From Rhodopseudomonas palustris (GTDB lineage Bacteria > Pseudomonadota > Alphaproteobacteria > Rhizobiales > Xanthobacteraceae), in the NCBI RefSeq assembly GCF_003226555.1, contig NZ_QKQS01000003.1, positions 1 through 64,000 of the forward strand: DNA of 64,000 nt, written 5' to 3'. The notes under the pieces are model-generated. The model did no database searches. It worked only from the letters and a program-made list of their open reading frames with translations, and was not told the origin of the DNA. Made by a program: the position numbers and the translations under genes. Shown here in pieces: positions 1-8,396 of the stretch; positions within the stretch are counted from its first letter, which is position 1; the number at the start of each line of letters is the position of its first letter.

Positions 1-155
1 CCTCCAGCCAGCATGTTGAATCAGAACAATTCCGATTTGGGAATCCAAAATCGATTCAGCCTGAAATCATCCTGCTCTAGCGGCGCTTAGCGAAGAAACC
101 GGGGCCCCGGATCTGCGCAGCGGCCCGGCGCGCCGCGGCGCGTCCGGGGGGCGGG
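1..155. other. Intergenic end of window with nested inverted repeats
   Basis: No gene is seen here. The first 60 bases are AT-richer than the surroundings and hold nested inverted repeats: an outer pair tgaatc (17-22) and gattca (53-58), and an inner pair attcc (29-33) and ggaat (40-44). This resembles an operator, but the gene it would serve lies outside the window. The GC-rich stretch at about 124-150 can fold into an imperfect hairpin just past the dctM stop. It has no T-run, so it is not a clear terminator. Confidence 0.3.
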
Positions 156-1514
156 TTAGCGCGCGCTCTCCGGGCCCATCACCAGGTCCGGCAGCCAGGT
201 CGAGATGCCGGGGACGAAGCACAGCAGCAGCACCGCCAGCATCATCAGCAGCACGAACGGCAGCGTGCCCCAGATCACTTCGGACAGCGGGATGTCGGGG
301 GCGACGTTGCGGATGACGAAGATGTTGAGGCCGACCGGCGGGTGGATCAGGCCCATCTCCATCACGATGGTCATCACCACGCCGAACCAGATGATGTCGA
401 AGCCGGCGGCGCGCAGCGGCGGCAGGATGATCGGCGCGGTCATCAGGATGATCGACACCGGCGGCAGAAAGAAGCCGAGCACCACCACCAGCGCCAGGAT
501 CGCTACCAGCAATCCCCAGCGTGGCAATTGCATCGCCACGATCGCTTCGGCGGCCGACTGCGAGATGTGCAGGTAGCTCATCACGTAGGAATACAGCAGC
601 GACATGCCGATGATCATCATCAGCATGGTGCTTTCGCGGATCGTCGAGGTCAGGATCGGCGACAGGTCGGACGGTTTCCACACCCCGTAGATCAGCGCGA
701 TCAACGCCAGCGCCAACAAGCCCCCGAGACCGGCTGTCTCCGACGGCGTGGCGTAGCCGCCATACAGCGCGATCATCACGCCGGTGAGCAGGATCACGAA
801 CGGCAGCACTCGCGGCAACGCACCGAAGCGCTGTGCCATGGTGTAGTGCTCGCGAGTGAGGATCGCCGAGTTCTGACCGGTTTGCTCGTAGGCCGCCTTG
901 GCGGCGGCGTATTCGTTGCGGAAGCGCCATACCGCGTACAGCCCGAACAGCGTCACCAGCAGTAGCCCCGGACCGATCCCGGCGAGGAACAGCCGGCCGA
1001 GCGATTTCTCGGCCGCCACCGCGAACAAGATCATCGTCACCGACGGCGGCAGCAGGATGCCCAGCGTACCTCCGGCCGCGATGATGCCGGCGGCGAAACC
1101 GCCGGAATAACCGCGCTTGCGCATCTCCGGAATGCCGGCCGAGCCGATCGCCGAGCAGGTCGCGGGCGAGGAGCCGGCCATCGCGGCGAACAGCGCACAG
1201 GCGAACACGTTGGCGACGCCGAGCCCGCCGGGGACGCGGTGCAGCCAGGCGTGAAGCGCCGAATACAGATCCTGACCGGCGCGCGACTTGCCGATCGCCG
1301 CGCCCTTGAGGATGAACAGCGGGATCGACAGCAGCGTGATCGACGCCATCTCCTCGTAGACGTTCTGCGTCACCGTATCGAGCGAGGCGTGCGGCATATA
1401 GATCGCCATGAATGCCAGCGCGACCGCGCCGAGCGCGAACGCGATCGGCATGCCGGAGAACATCGCCGCCAGGGTGGCGAGGCCGTAGCTGATGCCGATG
1501 CCGAGCACGGTCAC
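156..1514 (-). CDS. dctM: TRAP transporter large permease subunit (DctM family)
   Basis: The 452-residue protein is the large membrane subunit of a tripartite ATP-independent periplasmic (TRAP) transporter and forms the ion-coupled translocation path in the inner membrane. It is almost wholly hydrophobic, with about 12 predicted spans, and carries family segments such as SIPLFILKGAAIGKS near residue 60 and LLPPSVTMILFA near residue 155. The start is GTG, and it overlaps the dctQ stop by 4 bases (GTGA), which implies translational coupling. It is last in a dctP-dctQ-dctM operon. The substrate cannot be read from the sequence; dicarboxylates, keto acids and aromatic acids are all known for this family. 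Confidence 0.93.
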   Translation of the reverse strand: MTVLGIGISYGLATLAAMFSGMPIAFALGAVALAFMAIYMPHASLDTVTQNVYEEMASITLLSIPLFILKGAAIGKSRAGQDLYSALHAWLHRVPGGLGVANVFACALFAAMAGSSPATCSAIGSAGIPEMRKRGYSGGFAAGIIAAGGTLGILLPPSVTMILFAVAAEKSLGRLFLAGIGPGLLLVTLFGLYAVWRFRNEYAAAKAAYEQTGQNSAILTREHYTMAQRFGALPRVLPFVILLTGVMIALYGGYATPSETAGLGGLLALALIALIYGVWKPSDLSPILTSTIRESTMLMMIIGMSLLYSYVMSYLHISQSAAEAIVAMQLPRWGLLVAILALVVVLGFFLPPVSIILMTAPIILPPLRAAGFDIIWFGVVMTIVMEMGLIHPPVGLNIFVIRNVAPDIPLSEVIWGTLPFVLLMMLAVLLLCFVPGISTWLPDLVMGPESAR

Positions 1515-2053
1515 GGGCGGCGCGTCCCGAAGGCCTGAACGATCTGCAGAGCGAGTTGAAGACAGAGCAGGGTCATGCCGGCGGCCATCAGTCCGTAAGG
1601 GATCGCGAGCGGCGGCGACCAGATCGAGTCGGTGACCTGGCCGTCGACAAAGGCTTCATGGGTCAGCGTCCACGACTTCCAGGCGAAGAAACCGCAGAAG
1701 GCGAGGCTGCCGACATCGACCAGCAGCAGGCGCACCCGGTTGACCGCGGGTGGCAGCAGTCCGGTGAAGGCCTCGATGCCGATATGGCCGCGCTGCCCCT
1801 GCACGAACGCGGCGGTGAGGAAGGTGGCCCCGACCAGCAGGAATACCGCGGCCTCGTCCTGCCAATAGGTGGCGGCGTTGAACAGGCCGCGACTGATCAC
1901 GCTGTAGCTGAGGATACAGCAAGCTGCGACCAGCGCCAGCGCCGCCAGGACAAGGATGATGCCGTTGACGAAAGCCAGCCCCCGCGCCGCCGCACCGATC
2001 AATCCGCGGCGGGAGGCGGCGTCTGGGGAAGCCGGCGCGACACCGTGCATCAT
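1511..2053 (-). CDS. dctQ: TRAP transporter small permease subunit (DctQ family)
   Basis: The 180-residue protein has four predicted membrane spans, typical of the small DctQ subunit that pairs with DctM in the inner membrane. The start chosen is the ATG whose last base overlaps the dctP stop (ATGA, 2050-2053), giving MMHGVAPASPDA. The same frame stays open much further upstream, but that part lies over dctP and is a shadow. Family-like segments include YWQDEAAVFLLVGATF near residue 56 and GHIGIEAFTGLLP near residue 82. It overlaps both neighbours by 4 bases, so the three genes form one coupled operon. Confidence 0.9.
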   Translation of the reverse strand: MMHGVAPASPDAASRRGLIGAAARGLAFVNGIILVLAALALVAACCILSYSVISRGLFNAATYWQDEAAVFLLVGATFLTAAFVQGQRGHIGIEAFTGLLPPAVNRVRLLLVDVGSLAFCGFFAWKSWTLTHEAFVDGQVTDSIWSPPLAIPYGLMAAGMTLLCLQLALQIVQAFGTRRP

Positions 2054-3072
2054 GCGGCGTTGTCGGTGGCGAGCTTCAGCAGCTTGGCCGAGGTCTCGGT
2101 CTTTGCGGCGTAGTCCTTCCACGCGGTGTCGCGGGCGATCGCACGCCACTTCTCGACGGTCGCCTGATCGAGCTTGTCGACCTTTGCGCCGGCCTTCTCG
2201 TAGACCTTGGCGACCTCGATATCGTCGTCCTGGGCGCCCTTCTTGCCGAACGCTTCGAGATCGCTGCCGACCGACAGGATGATGTCCTGGTGGTTCTTCG
2301 GCAGCTTGTCGAACACCGCCTTCGACATCATCAGCGGTTCGAACATGAACCAGTACGATGCGTCGGCGCCGGAGGTGAGGTGCTTGGCGACTTCCTCGAG
2401 CCGGAACGAGATCAGGCTGGTGGAGGAGGTGATCCCGGCGTCGCAGGCGCCGGTCTGCATCGCCGCGTAGATCTCGTTGGACGGCACCGACAGCACCGCG
2501 GCGCCGGCCTTCTGCAGCACCATGTCCATCTCCCGCGAGCCGCCGCGCACCTTCAGGCCCTTGGCGTCGTCCGGTTCGACCAGCGGTTCGGAGCGGCTGG
2601 CGACGCCGCCGGCCTGCCACACCCAGGTGATCAGCATGATGCCCTTGTCGGCGAGCAGATCGGTCAGCATCTTGCCGACCGGCTTGGTCTTCCACGACAG
2701 ACCCTGATCGTAGGTGGACACCAGGCCGGGCATTAGTCCGATATTGGTCTCCGGAACTTCGCCGCCCGCATAGGGCATCGGATACAGCGACAGGTCGAGT
2801 GCGCCTTTGCGCATCGCCGAGAATTGCGCCTTGGTTTTGATCAGCGACGAGCCCGGATAGACTTCGCCGGCGAGTTCGCCGCCGGAGCGCTTGCCGATCT
2901 CCTCGGCGAACTTGCGGCACAGCCGGTCGCGGAAGTCGCCCTTGTCGATGGTGCCGCCAGGAAACTGATGCGAGATCTTCAGCGTGGTGGCCGCCTGCGC
3001 AGCGCCGATCCCGTATTTGAGGACGGCAGGCGCGGCCAATGCGGAGACGAGGAGGTGGCGGCGTGACAGCAT
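2050..3072 (-). CDS. dctP: TRAP transporter solute-binding protein (DctP family)
   Basis: This is the periplasmic substrate-binding protein of the TRAP system. The preferred start gives 340 residues beginning MLSRRHLLVSALAAPAVL, with a signal peptide ending near AQA and a twin-arginine-like RR. An in-frame ATG 18 bases upstream (3090) exists, but a strong ribosome site GGGAGAG sits correctly only before the inner ATG. The mature protein starts ATTLKISHQFPGG, and the DctP signature is seen around residues 160-240 (KGLKVRGGSREMD, SVPSNEIYAAMQTGACDAG). It is first in the operon, so its abundance can exceed that of the permeases. The ligand is unknown. Confidence 0.92.
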   Translation of the reverse strand: MLSRRHLLVSALAAPAVLKYGIGAAQAATTLKISHQFPGGTIDKGDFRDRLCRKFAEEIGKRSGGELAGEVYPGSSLIKTKAQFSAMRKGALDLSLYPMPYAGGEVPETNIGLMPGLVSTYDQGLSWKTKPVGKMLTDLLADKGIMLITWVWQAGGVASRSEPLVEPDDAKGLKVRGGSREMDMVLQKAGAAVLSVPSNEIYAAMQTGACDAGITSSTSLISFRLEEVAKHLTSGADASYWFMFEPLMMSKAVFDKLPKNHQDIILSVGSDLEAFGKKGAQDDDIEVAKVYEKAGAKVDKLDQATVEKWRAIARDTAWKDYAAKTETSAKLLKLATDNAA

Positions 3073-3090
3073 CGTTTCTCTCCCGATCAT

Positions 3091-3343
3091 TATATGTTGG
3101 CCTGAATCGCTAGAGCATCAGTCGCGCAATGGTCAAGGCATGATGCGACAAACTGGCCCAATTGGTACGATGTTTGTTAGTTGCAGTGCGGCAGCGGGCC
3201 TGTTGCGATGCACGCGCGTCCGGCTATGCCGTCGAACTGAGAGCAAGAAATATTTCGGTCCGGCGTAACATGCGGGATGATTTCAACGTCGAGACAAAGG
3301 GCGGCATTCGCCGCGCCGATGATATCGACAAGGATCACACCAC
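3091..3343. other. Divergent intergenic region between dctP and the MxKDx gene
   Basis: About 250 bases hold the promoters of two divergent genes. An 8-base palindrome ccaattgg lies at 3158-3165 inside an AT-rich stretch (3150-3180) and could be part of an operator for the TRAP operon, but no regulator gene is adjacent. No further gene or RNA is seen. Confidence 0.3.
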
Positions 3344-3583
3344 ATGACCCGCACCCGTTTTGCCGCCGCCTTCGCTCTCGCCGCGTTCGCCTCCGGCCTC
3401 GCCGTGGCTCCTGCCGCCTACGCGATGGACAAGATGGAGAAGAAGGACGGCATGTCCAAAGACTCCATGGCCAAGGACTCGATGTCCAAAGACGGCATGA
3501 AGAAAGACACCATGGCGAAGGACGGTATGCACAAGGACGGCATGTCCAAGGATCAGATGTCCAAGGATCACATGAAGAAGTAG
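3344..3583 (+). CDS. Secreted pentapeptide MxKDx-repeat protein
   Basis: The 79-residue protein has a signal peptide of about 27 residues (ending APAAYA). The mature part of about 50 residues is built almost only from the pentapeptide M-x-K-D-x (for example KDSMSKDGMKKDTM), about ten times. This matches the family annotated as pentapeptide MXKDX repeat protein, whose function is unknown. The Met- and Lys/Asp-rich, Cys-free composition suggests a disordered periplasmic peptide. Metal binding through Met is conceivable but is inference. A hairpin (gccgct/agcggc, 3591-3610) follows the stop. The gene stands alone. Confidence 0.85.
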   Translation: MTRTRFAAAFALAAFASGLAVAPAAYAMDKMEKKDGMSKDSMAKDSMSKDGMKKDTMAKDGMHKDGMSKDQMSKDHMKK

Positions 3584-3590
3584 TCCGCGC

Positions 3591-3613
3591 GCCGCTGCAT
3601 TGGGAGCGGCTTG
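3591..3613 (+). terminator. Possible hairpin terminator after the MxKDx gene
   Basis: A six-pair stem gccgct (3591-3596) and agcggc (3605-3610) with an 8-base loop lies directly after the stop. It also sits just past the convergent grlR-like stop at 3625. The following T-run is short (tt), so the call is weak. Confidence 0.3.
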
Positions 3614-3624
3614 AAGCTACCCGA

Positions 3625-3972
3625 TTAATCGGCGGTGAGCAGCCGCAGCGTGGCGCGAAAGGCGACGCTGCGGCTGCCGATCAACGACGTCCCGAACACT
3701 TCGGAGCGAGCGTCGGCGAAACTGCCGGAGAACCCGGTCGTCACGTCGTGTCCTGTGAACAGCGGGCGTCCTGGCGTCTCGCTGTAGGGCGTGTGCTGCC
3801 GAGTCAGCAGCTCGCCTTTCCAGGTTCCATCGCCGAGCATGTAGTCGCCGACAGTCCAGAAGTAAGGATCGCCCCCGAGCAGCCGGCCATTGCGCAGGAT
3901 GATGATCCCGTTGGCCTTCGCGCGGATGCCGTCGAGCATCCGGATGTGAATTGAGTACAGGCCGTTTTGCAT
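3625..3972 (-). CDS. GrlR-family regulatory protein
   Basis: The start at 3972 gives 115 residues beginning MQNGLYSIHIRMLDG. The N-terminal half resembles GrlR: NGLYS, then NGIIILRNGRLLGGDPYF, then VGDYMLGDGTWKGEL. GrlR is the small beta-barrel repressor partner first described for the LEE type III secretion island of enterobacteria; many proteobacteria carry homologues outside any such island. The frame continues upstream to 4245, but that part overlaps the next gene and reads as non-coding. The gene is divergent from the large beta-barrel protein gene, with 184 bases between the starts. There is no GrlA partner or secretion gene here, so its role is unknown. Confidence 0.7.
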   Translation of the reverse strand: MQNGLYSIHIRMLDGIRAKANGIIILRNGRLLGGDPYFWTVGDYMLGDGTWKGELLTRQHTPYSETPGRPLFTGHDVTTGFSGSFADARSEVFGTSLIGSRSVAFRATLRLLTAD

Positions 3973-4156
3973 GATCCAGCCTTGGTTGCTGCGATCGACT
4001 CTACCCCCGCCGGCAGTTCCTACAACTCGCGGCGTCGCGGGCGCGGAATTTTGCTGTGTTGTGCTCAGGCACCATGCACCCGCGAGAGTAGTGTTCCCTG
4101 AGAGAATCAGCTTTCCCCTAAGCTGGGTGGTGCGCTTTTTGGCGGAAGGGGGCGGT

Positions 4157-7147
4157 ATGAAGAATGTCTCAGCGTGGTTGACTGTCTGGTCGGTGGTGGT
4201 CGTCGGATGCGGCGGAGCACACGCGGACGATCTGCGGGTCATCAAGGCGCCTGCCTCTGCGCCGGCTGTGACGGATTGGACCGGCTTCTACATCGGCAGT
4301 CACGTTGGTGGTGCCGCCTCGGATAATGCGTGGAACAGCATTACGGGCGGCGGCACTGCGGTTGCGCCGCAGGATTTCTACGGCCATGGCGTCAGCGGCA
4401 ATGCGATGACGGGTATCCAGGCCGGCTATAACGCCCAGGTCGGACACTACGTCGTCGGTCTCGAGGGCGACGCCAGCTTCGGCTCCATCAACGGGCTGGC
4501 GCGCTGTCTGGTTGGGACGTTTGCCTGCACCAGCCGGATCGACGAGCTCTGGACGCTGGCCGCGCGCTTCGGCTATGCCGCCGGCGACTTGCTGGTCTAT
4601 GGCAAAGCCGGCGCTGCCTGGGCCGACATTCATCGCCGCATGGTCAGCGGCAACGTCGTCAACGTGCTCGAAGCGTCCGAGACCCGCGCCGGCTGGCTGG
4701 CCGGTGTCGGCATCGAATACGCCTTCCTGCCGGGGCTGTCGGGCAAGATCGAGTACAATTACGCGGATTTCGGCAATCGCTCGCTGACGATGTCCGATCA
4801 GTTCGGCAATCTGGCCGACGTGTCGATCGGGCAGACCGCGCATCTGGTCAAGGTCGGCCTCAACTATCGGCTCGGCGCTGCCTCGGTCAGCGTGGCACCG
4901 CTCCCCGGCGTGCCGCTGCCGCAGTGGAACTGGACCGGAATCTATGTCGGTGTCCATGCCGGCGGAGGCTTCGGCAGCAACGATTGGGAGTCGGCGACGG
5001 GCGCGCTGCTCGCCGCTTCGTCCTCTGGTGGTTTCCCCGGGCGCGGTGATAGCTCCGGGCTGTTCGGCGGCGGTCAGATCGGGGCGAACTATCAGGTCGG
5101 CCGCTGGGTCGCCGGCATCGAAGCGTCCGCCGCCGCAGCGGATATCGGCGGCTACGCCAAATGCGCCACCGACATCGGGACACGTAGAAATTTCACCTGC
5201 CACAACGAGCTGTCGTCGCTCGGCACGATCACCGGTCGGCTCGGGCAGACCTGGGGCAATCTGTTGATCTACGGCAAGGCCGGCGCGGCGTGGGCAACCG
5301 GCAGCAGCGAGGTGCAGCGCGCAGGCAGCGCCAGCCGCTTCACCGAAAGCGGCACTCGGTGGGGCTGGGTCGCCGGCACGGGCTTCGAATATGCGCTCAG
5401 TCCGAACCTGTCGGGGTTCGTCGAGTACAACCACGTCGATTTCGGCACCCAGGACACCTCTTACGTCGATCAGTTCGGCAATGCCTCCGAGGTCGGCTTC
5501 AAGCAGAAGCTCGATCTGGTCAAGGCGGGCCTCAACTATCGGCTCGGCTCGGGCGCACCGACGCTCGGCGCGGGCGGCGACGTGCCGCTGTTCGTCAAGA
5601 CCGCCGCGCTGCAGCTCGGCTGGCAGATCGAGGCCGGCACCCGGTATTGGGGCAGCTCGGGGCGGATGCAGAAGGATCTGAACGACAATGTTCAGCCGAG
5701 CCGATTGAATTCGCGGCTGATCTACGGCGATCAGACCGGACATTCGCTCGAAGCCTTCGTGCGCGTCGATCACGCTTCAGGTCTGTTCGCCAAGGCCAAT
5801 CTCGGTCTCGGCCATCTCGTCAGCGGTCAGCTCAACGACGAAGATTTCCCGAGCGAAGTGAATTACTCGAACACGATCTCGGAGATGCGCGACGGCCGCC
5901 TGGCCTTCGGCAGTGCCGACATCGGCTACAATTTCATCAACGACGGCGGCCGTAAGCTCGGCGGGTTCGTCGGTTATCGTTCGTTCTACCAGACCGGCAA
6001 CGGCTTCGGCTGTCGGCAGATCGCGACCGATTTCGACACCTGTGGCGTCCCGTTTCCCACCAACTTTGTCGGTCTCAGCGAGACCGAGTCCTGGCGTGGC
6101 GTCGCGCTCGGCCTCAACGTTCGTGCGCCGCTGACCGAGCGGTTGCGGCTAGAGGTGGATGCGGCCTATCTGCCTTACGTCAATCGCGCCGGCTTCGACA
6201 ATCATTGGTTCCGCGCCGACATCAATCCGCAGTCGGAGGTCGGGCACGGCTGGGGCACGCAATTCGAAGCGATCCTGTCTTACGCCGTCACCGATCGCCT
6301 CAGCGTCGGCGTCGGTGGCCGCTATTGGTACTTCGCGACCGACAGCGCCAGCACGATCTTCCCGAGAGAAGTGACGACCTCGCCGATGCAGTTCTATTCC
6401 GAGCGCTATGGCGGCTTCTTGCAGACCTCTTACAAGTTCGGCGATGTCGATCCGGGCGAGGCCGCGGCGCGCGGCATCACCAAGGCATCGCCGATCGCAG
6501 TGGTGAATTGGACCGGCCTCTACGCCGGCGCCAGCGTCGGCGCGGGATGGGGACGTACCACCTATGCCGATCCGTTCCCCACGCCAGTGACGGGCGACCG
6601 CGCCGATCTCGGCGGCGCGCTGCTCGGCGGCCAGATCGGTGCGAACTATCAGGTCGGCCATCTGGTCGCAGGCGTCGAAGCCTCGGCGAACTGGGCCAAT
6701 ATCCGCGGCACCGACACTTGCTTCGGCGCGTATCCCAATCCGGTCGTCGCCGGCTTCAATTGCGGCAGCAAGATCGACGCGATCGGCGCCTTCACGGCGC
6801 GCGGCGGCTACGCGGTCGATCGAACGCTGCTGTATGTGAAAGGCGGCGCGGCGTGGAATCGCCAGCAGGATCAGTTCAACGCCGTCGGCGTCGGCGGCAC
6901 GACGCTTGAGAGCACCAGAACCAATTGGGGCTGGACGATCGGCGGCGGCCTCGAATACGCGATGGCGCCGTCCTGGTCGGTGGCGCTGGAATATAAGTAC
7001 TTCGATTTCGGCGCGTCGTCGGCCTTCGGCACGTCCGTGACACCTGAACTGGATGGCGTCAATCTGGCGCCGCAGAGCAACAAGCTGCAGACGGTGTCGC
7101 TCGGGGTGAACTACAAGTTCGGGCCGTCGGCGTTCGCCAGAGAATGA
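4157..7147 (+). CDS. Large outer-membrane protein with three Omp25/Omp31-like barrels and a distinct central domain
   Basis: The start at 4157 follows a purine-rich ribosome site (ggaaggggg) and gives 996 residues; the frame is open further upstream but without a plausible leader. The signal peptide ends near GGAHA-DD. Three units resemble the small rhizobial porin-like barrels (Omp25/Omp31/RopB type). Each opens with an aromatic W-T-G-x-Y motif (about residues 41, 260 and 782) and closes with a GLNYRLG- or GVNYKFG-like strand. Between units 2 and 3 lies a different domain (about 480-770, beginning [15 protein letters not shown]), also rich in alternating aromatic strands. Single-barrel relatives are about 200-280 residues, so this is a tandem fusion. 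It is probably surface-exposed; its function is unknown. Confidence 0.8.
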   Translation: MKNVSAWLTVWSVVVVGCGGAHADDLRVIKAPASAPAVTDWTGFYIGSHVGGAASDNAWNSITGGGTAVAPQDFYGHGVSGNAMTGIQAGYNAQVGHYVVGLEGDASFGSINGLARCLVGTFACTSRIDELWTLAARFGYAAGDLLVYGKAGAAWADIHRRMVSGNVVNVLEASETRAGWLAGVGIEYAFLPGLSGKIEYNYADFGNRSLTMSDQFGNLADVSIGQTAHLVKVGLNYRLGAASVSVAPLPGVPLPQWNWTGIYVGVHAGGGFGSNDWESATGALLAASSSGGFPGRGDSSGLFGGGQIGANYQVGRWVAGIEASAAAADIGGYAKCATDIGTRRNFTCHNELSSLGTITGRLGQTWGNLLIYGKAGAAWATGSSEVQRAGSASRFTESGTRWGWVAGTGFEYALSPNLSGFVEYNHVDFGTQDTSYVDQFGNASEVGFKQKLDLVKAGLNYRLGSGAPTLGAGGDVPLFVKTAALQLGWQIEAGTRYWGSSGRMQKDLNDNVQPSRLNSRLIYGDQTGHSLEAFVRVDHASGLFAKANLGLGHLVSGQLNDEDFPSEVNYSNTISEMRDGRLAFGSADIGYNFINDGGRKLGGFVGYRSFYQTGNGFGCRQIATDFDTCGVPFPTNFVGLSETESWRGVALGLNVRAPLTERLRLEVDAAYLPYVNRAGFDNHWFRADINPQSEVGHGWGTQFEAILSYAVTDRLSVGVGGRYWYFATDSASTIFPREVTTSPMQFYSERYGGFLQTSYKFGDVDPGEAAARGITKASPIAVVNWTGLYAGASVGAGWGRTTYADPFPTPVTGDRADLGGALLGGQIGANYQVGHLVAGVEASANWANIRGTDTCFGAYPNPVVAGFNCGSKIDAIGAFTARGGYAVDRTLLYVKGGAAWNRQQDQFNAVGVGGTTLESTRTNWGWTIGGGLEYAMAPSWSVALEYKYFDFGASSAFGTSVTPELDGVNLAPQSNKLQTVSLGVNYKFGPSAFARE

Positions 7148-7157
7148 GTTCGGCGAC

Positions 7158-7190
7158 CGAGGCCCGGTGTGCAGCCGGGCCTCGATCGTT
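7158..7190 (+). terminator. Hairpin terminator after the multi-barrel gene
   Basis: A perfect 10-pair stem, cgaggcccgg (7158-7167) and ccgggcctcg (7175-7184) with a 7-base loop, lies ten bases after the stop. It is followed by atcgttt. Confidence 0.6.
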
Positions 7191-7328
7191 TGGACCACCG
7201 GGCAGGCGGCCGCGCGAAGCGAGCGCGTGCGCGGGGTGGTCGCGGCCGCCTCGGTTGTCGGATCGGCGCCGAGCGGCTACAACCGGGCCTCACCGCGACC
7301 GACGTCGATCTTCCCGAAGGACAATCCG

Positions 7329-7787
7329 ATGCGTTTCGCTTTTCCCGCCGGCGCTGTGCTGGCTTTGGCCGTTGTTGCGCTGTCGCCCGCTGCGGCCCTG
7401 ATGTCGAGCACCCCCGCCATGTCCGAATCCGCCAAAACCGTCACCACGCCGTCCGGTCTGCAGATCATCGACACCCAGGTCGGCACCGGCGCGTCGCCGG
7501 CGCGCGGCCAGATCTGCGTGATGCACTACACCGGCTGGCTGTACGAGAACGGCGCCAAAACCCGCAAATTCGACTCCTCGGTCGATCGCAACGAGCCGTT
7601 CGAATTCCCGATCGGCATGGGCCGAGTGATCAAGGGCTGGGACGAGGGCGTCGCCAGCATGAAGGTCGGCGGCAAGCGCACGCTGATCATTCCGCCGGAG
7701 CTCGGCTACGGCGCGCGCGGCGCCGGCGGCGTGATCCCGCCGAATGCGACCCTGATCTTCGACGTGGAATTGCTCGGTCTCAAGTAA
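7329..7787 (+). CDS. FKBP-type peptidyl-prolyl cis-trans isomerase, exported
   Basis: The 152-residue protein has an N-terminal signal peptide ([19 protein letters not shown], cleavage near AAA) and one FKBP domain (about residues 45-152). It should catalyse proline isomerisation in the periplasm. FKBP features seen are [12 protein letters not shown], then [30 protein letters not shown], and the C-terminal [16 protein letters not shown]. The start was chosen for the signal peptide and a GAAGGA ribosome site 7 bases upstream; the frame is open further upstream. It stands alone between two hairpins, so it is probably monocistronic. Confidence 0.92.
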   Translation: MRFAFPAGAVLALAVVALSPAAALMSSTPAMSESAKTVTTPSGLQIIDTQVGTGASPARGQICVMHYTGWLYENGAKTRKFDSSVDRNEPFEFPIGMGRVIKGWDEGVASMKVGGKRTLIIPPELGYGARGAGGVIPPNATLIFDVELLGLK

Positions 7788-7802
7788 GGCCGATGATGCG
7801 AT

Positions 7803-7825
7803 GGCCCGGCGTGAGCCGGGCCGTC
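7803..7825 (+). terminator. Hairpin terminator after the FKBP gene
   Basis: An eight-pair perfect stem, ggcccggc (7803-7810) and gccgggcc (7815-7822) with a gtga loop, follows the FKBP stop. It may also serve the convergent small gene ending at 7836. Confidence 0.5.
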
Positions 7826-7835
7826 GTCGCCGCGG

Positions 7836-8177
7836 TTACGGCCGGCCGCAATAGGCCAGGATGCTGCTGGCGCCCATGCCGCAGGTCGCAGTCAGCTTGC
7901 CACCCGCGAGCTTGAGCGTATCGGCGAAGCGAGCCTTGGTGCCGCTGACGCAGAACGCCGACAGCAGCGTGTCGTCCTCGGCGCAGGACACCGGGCAGCC
8001 GTCGGACGGGCAGGAGGTCGAGGTCAGCGTCTTGATCGGACTGACAGGAGCCGGCGCAGCGGGAGCGACCGCTTGCTCGGTCGTATCGGTCGGACTGGGC
8101 TCTGACTCGAAATTACGGACGCCGAAAACCACCACGGCGGCGGCGATGCAGGCGACGATCAATGTCGATAGCTTCAT
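7836..8177 (-). CDS. Small exported or membrane-anchored protein with conserved-looking cysteines
   Basis: The 113-residue protein starts MKLSTLIVACIAAAVVVFGV, a signal anchor or signal peptide. A Pro/Ala/Thr-rich linker (about 24-50) follows, then a globular part with six cysteines (SCPSDGCPVSCAEDD, AFCVSG, TATCGMG, AYCGRP). Disulfide bonding in the periplasm is likely. Two upstream in-frame ATGs exist (8189 and 8219); 8177 was chosen for signal-peptide shape and a GAGG site at workable distance. I do not recognise the family. It stands alone, convergent with the FKBP gene. Confidence 0.6.
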   Translation of the reverse strand: MKLSTLIVACIAAAVVVFGVRNFESEPSPTDTTEQAVAPAAPAPVSPIKTLTSTSCPSDGCPVSCAEDDTLLSAFCVSGTKARFADTLKLAGGKLTATCGMGASSILAYCGRP

Positions 8178-8396
8178 CTTCAACCCCATTCCTCGAATAA
8201 TCAGCGGCCGAGGCCGCATTGAGCATAGACCTGCATTGCGGAATTGGAAGCGTTCAACGCCAGTGGCGTTAACCCGTCACTGATCAGGCGCAAATGGTAA
8301 TATGCGACCGCGATTAGTTGCTGGGTGGTATCCGTCCCGCGCACCTGTCGTACCAATCCTGCTTTCGCCCCACTTCGATCTGTATAGCGATCCGCC

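Noticed and set aside
3340-3590. CRISPR-like or tandem DNA repeat in the MxKDx gene
   Set aside because: The periodicity is 15 bases, in frame with a pentapeptide repeat, and codons vary between units; it is a protein repeat, not a CRISPR array.
4169-5773. Minus-strand frame of 534 codons opposite the multi-barrel gene
   Set aside because: It has no start context, signal or motif; the plus strand shows repeated barrel signatures and a signal peptide.
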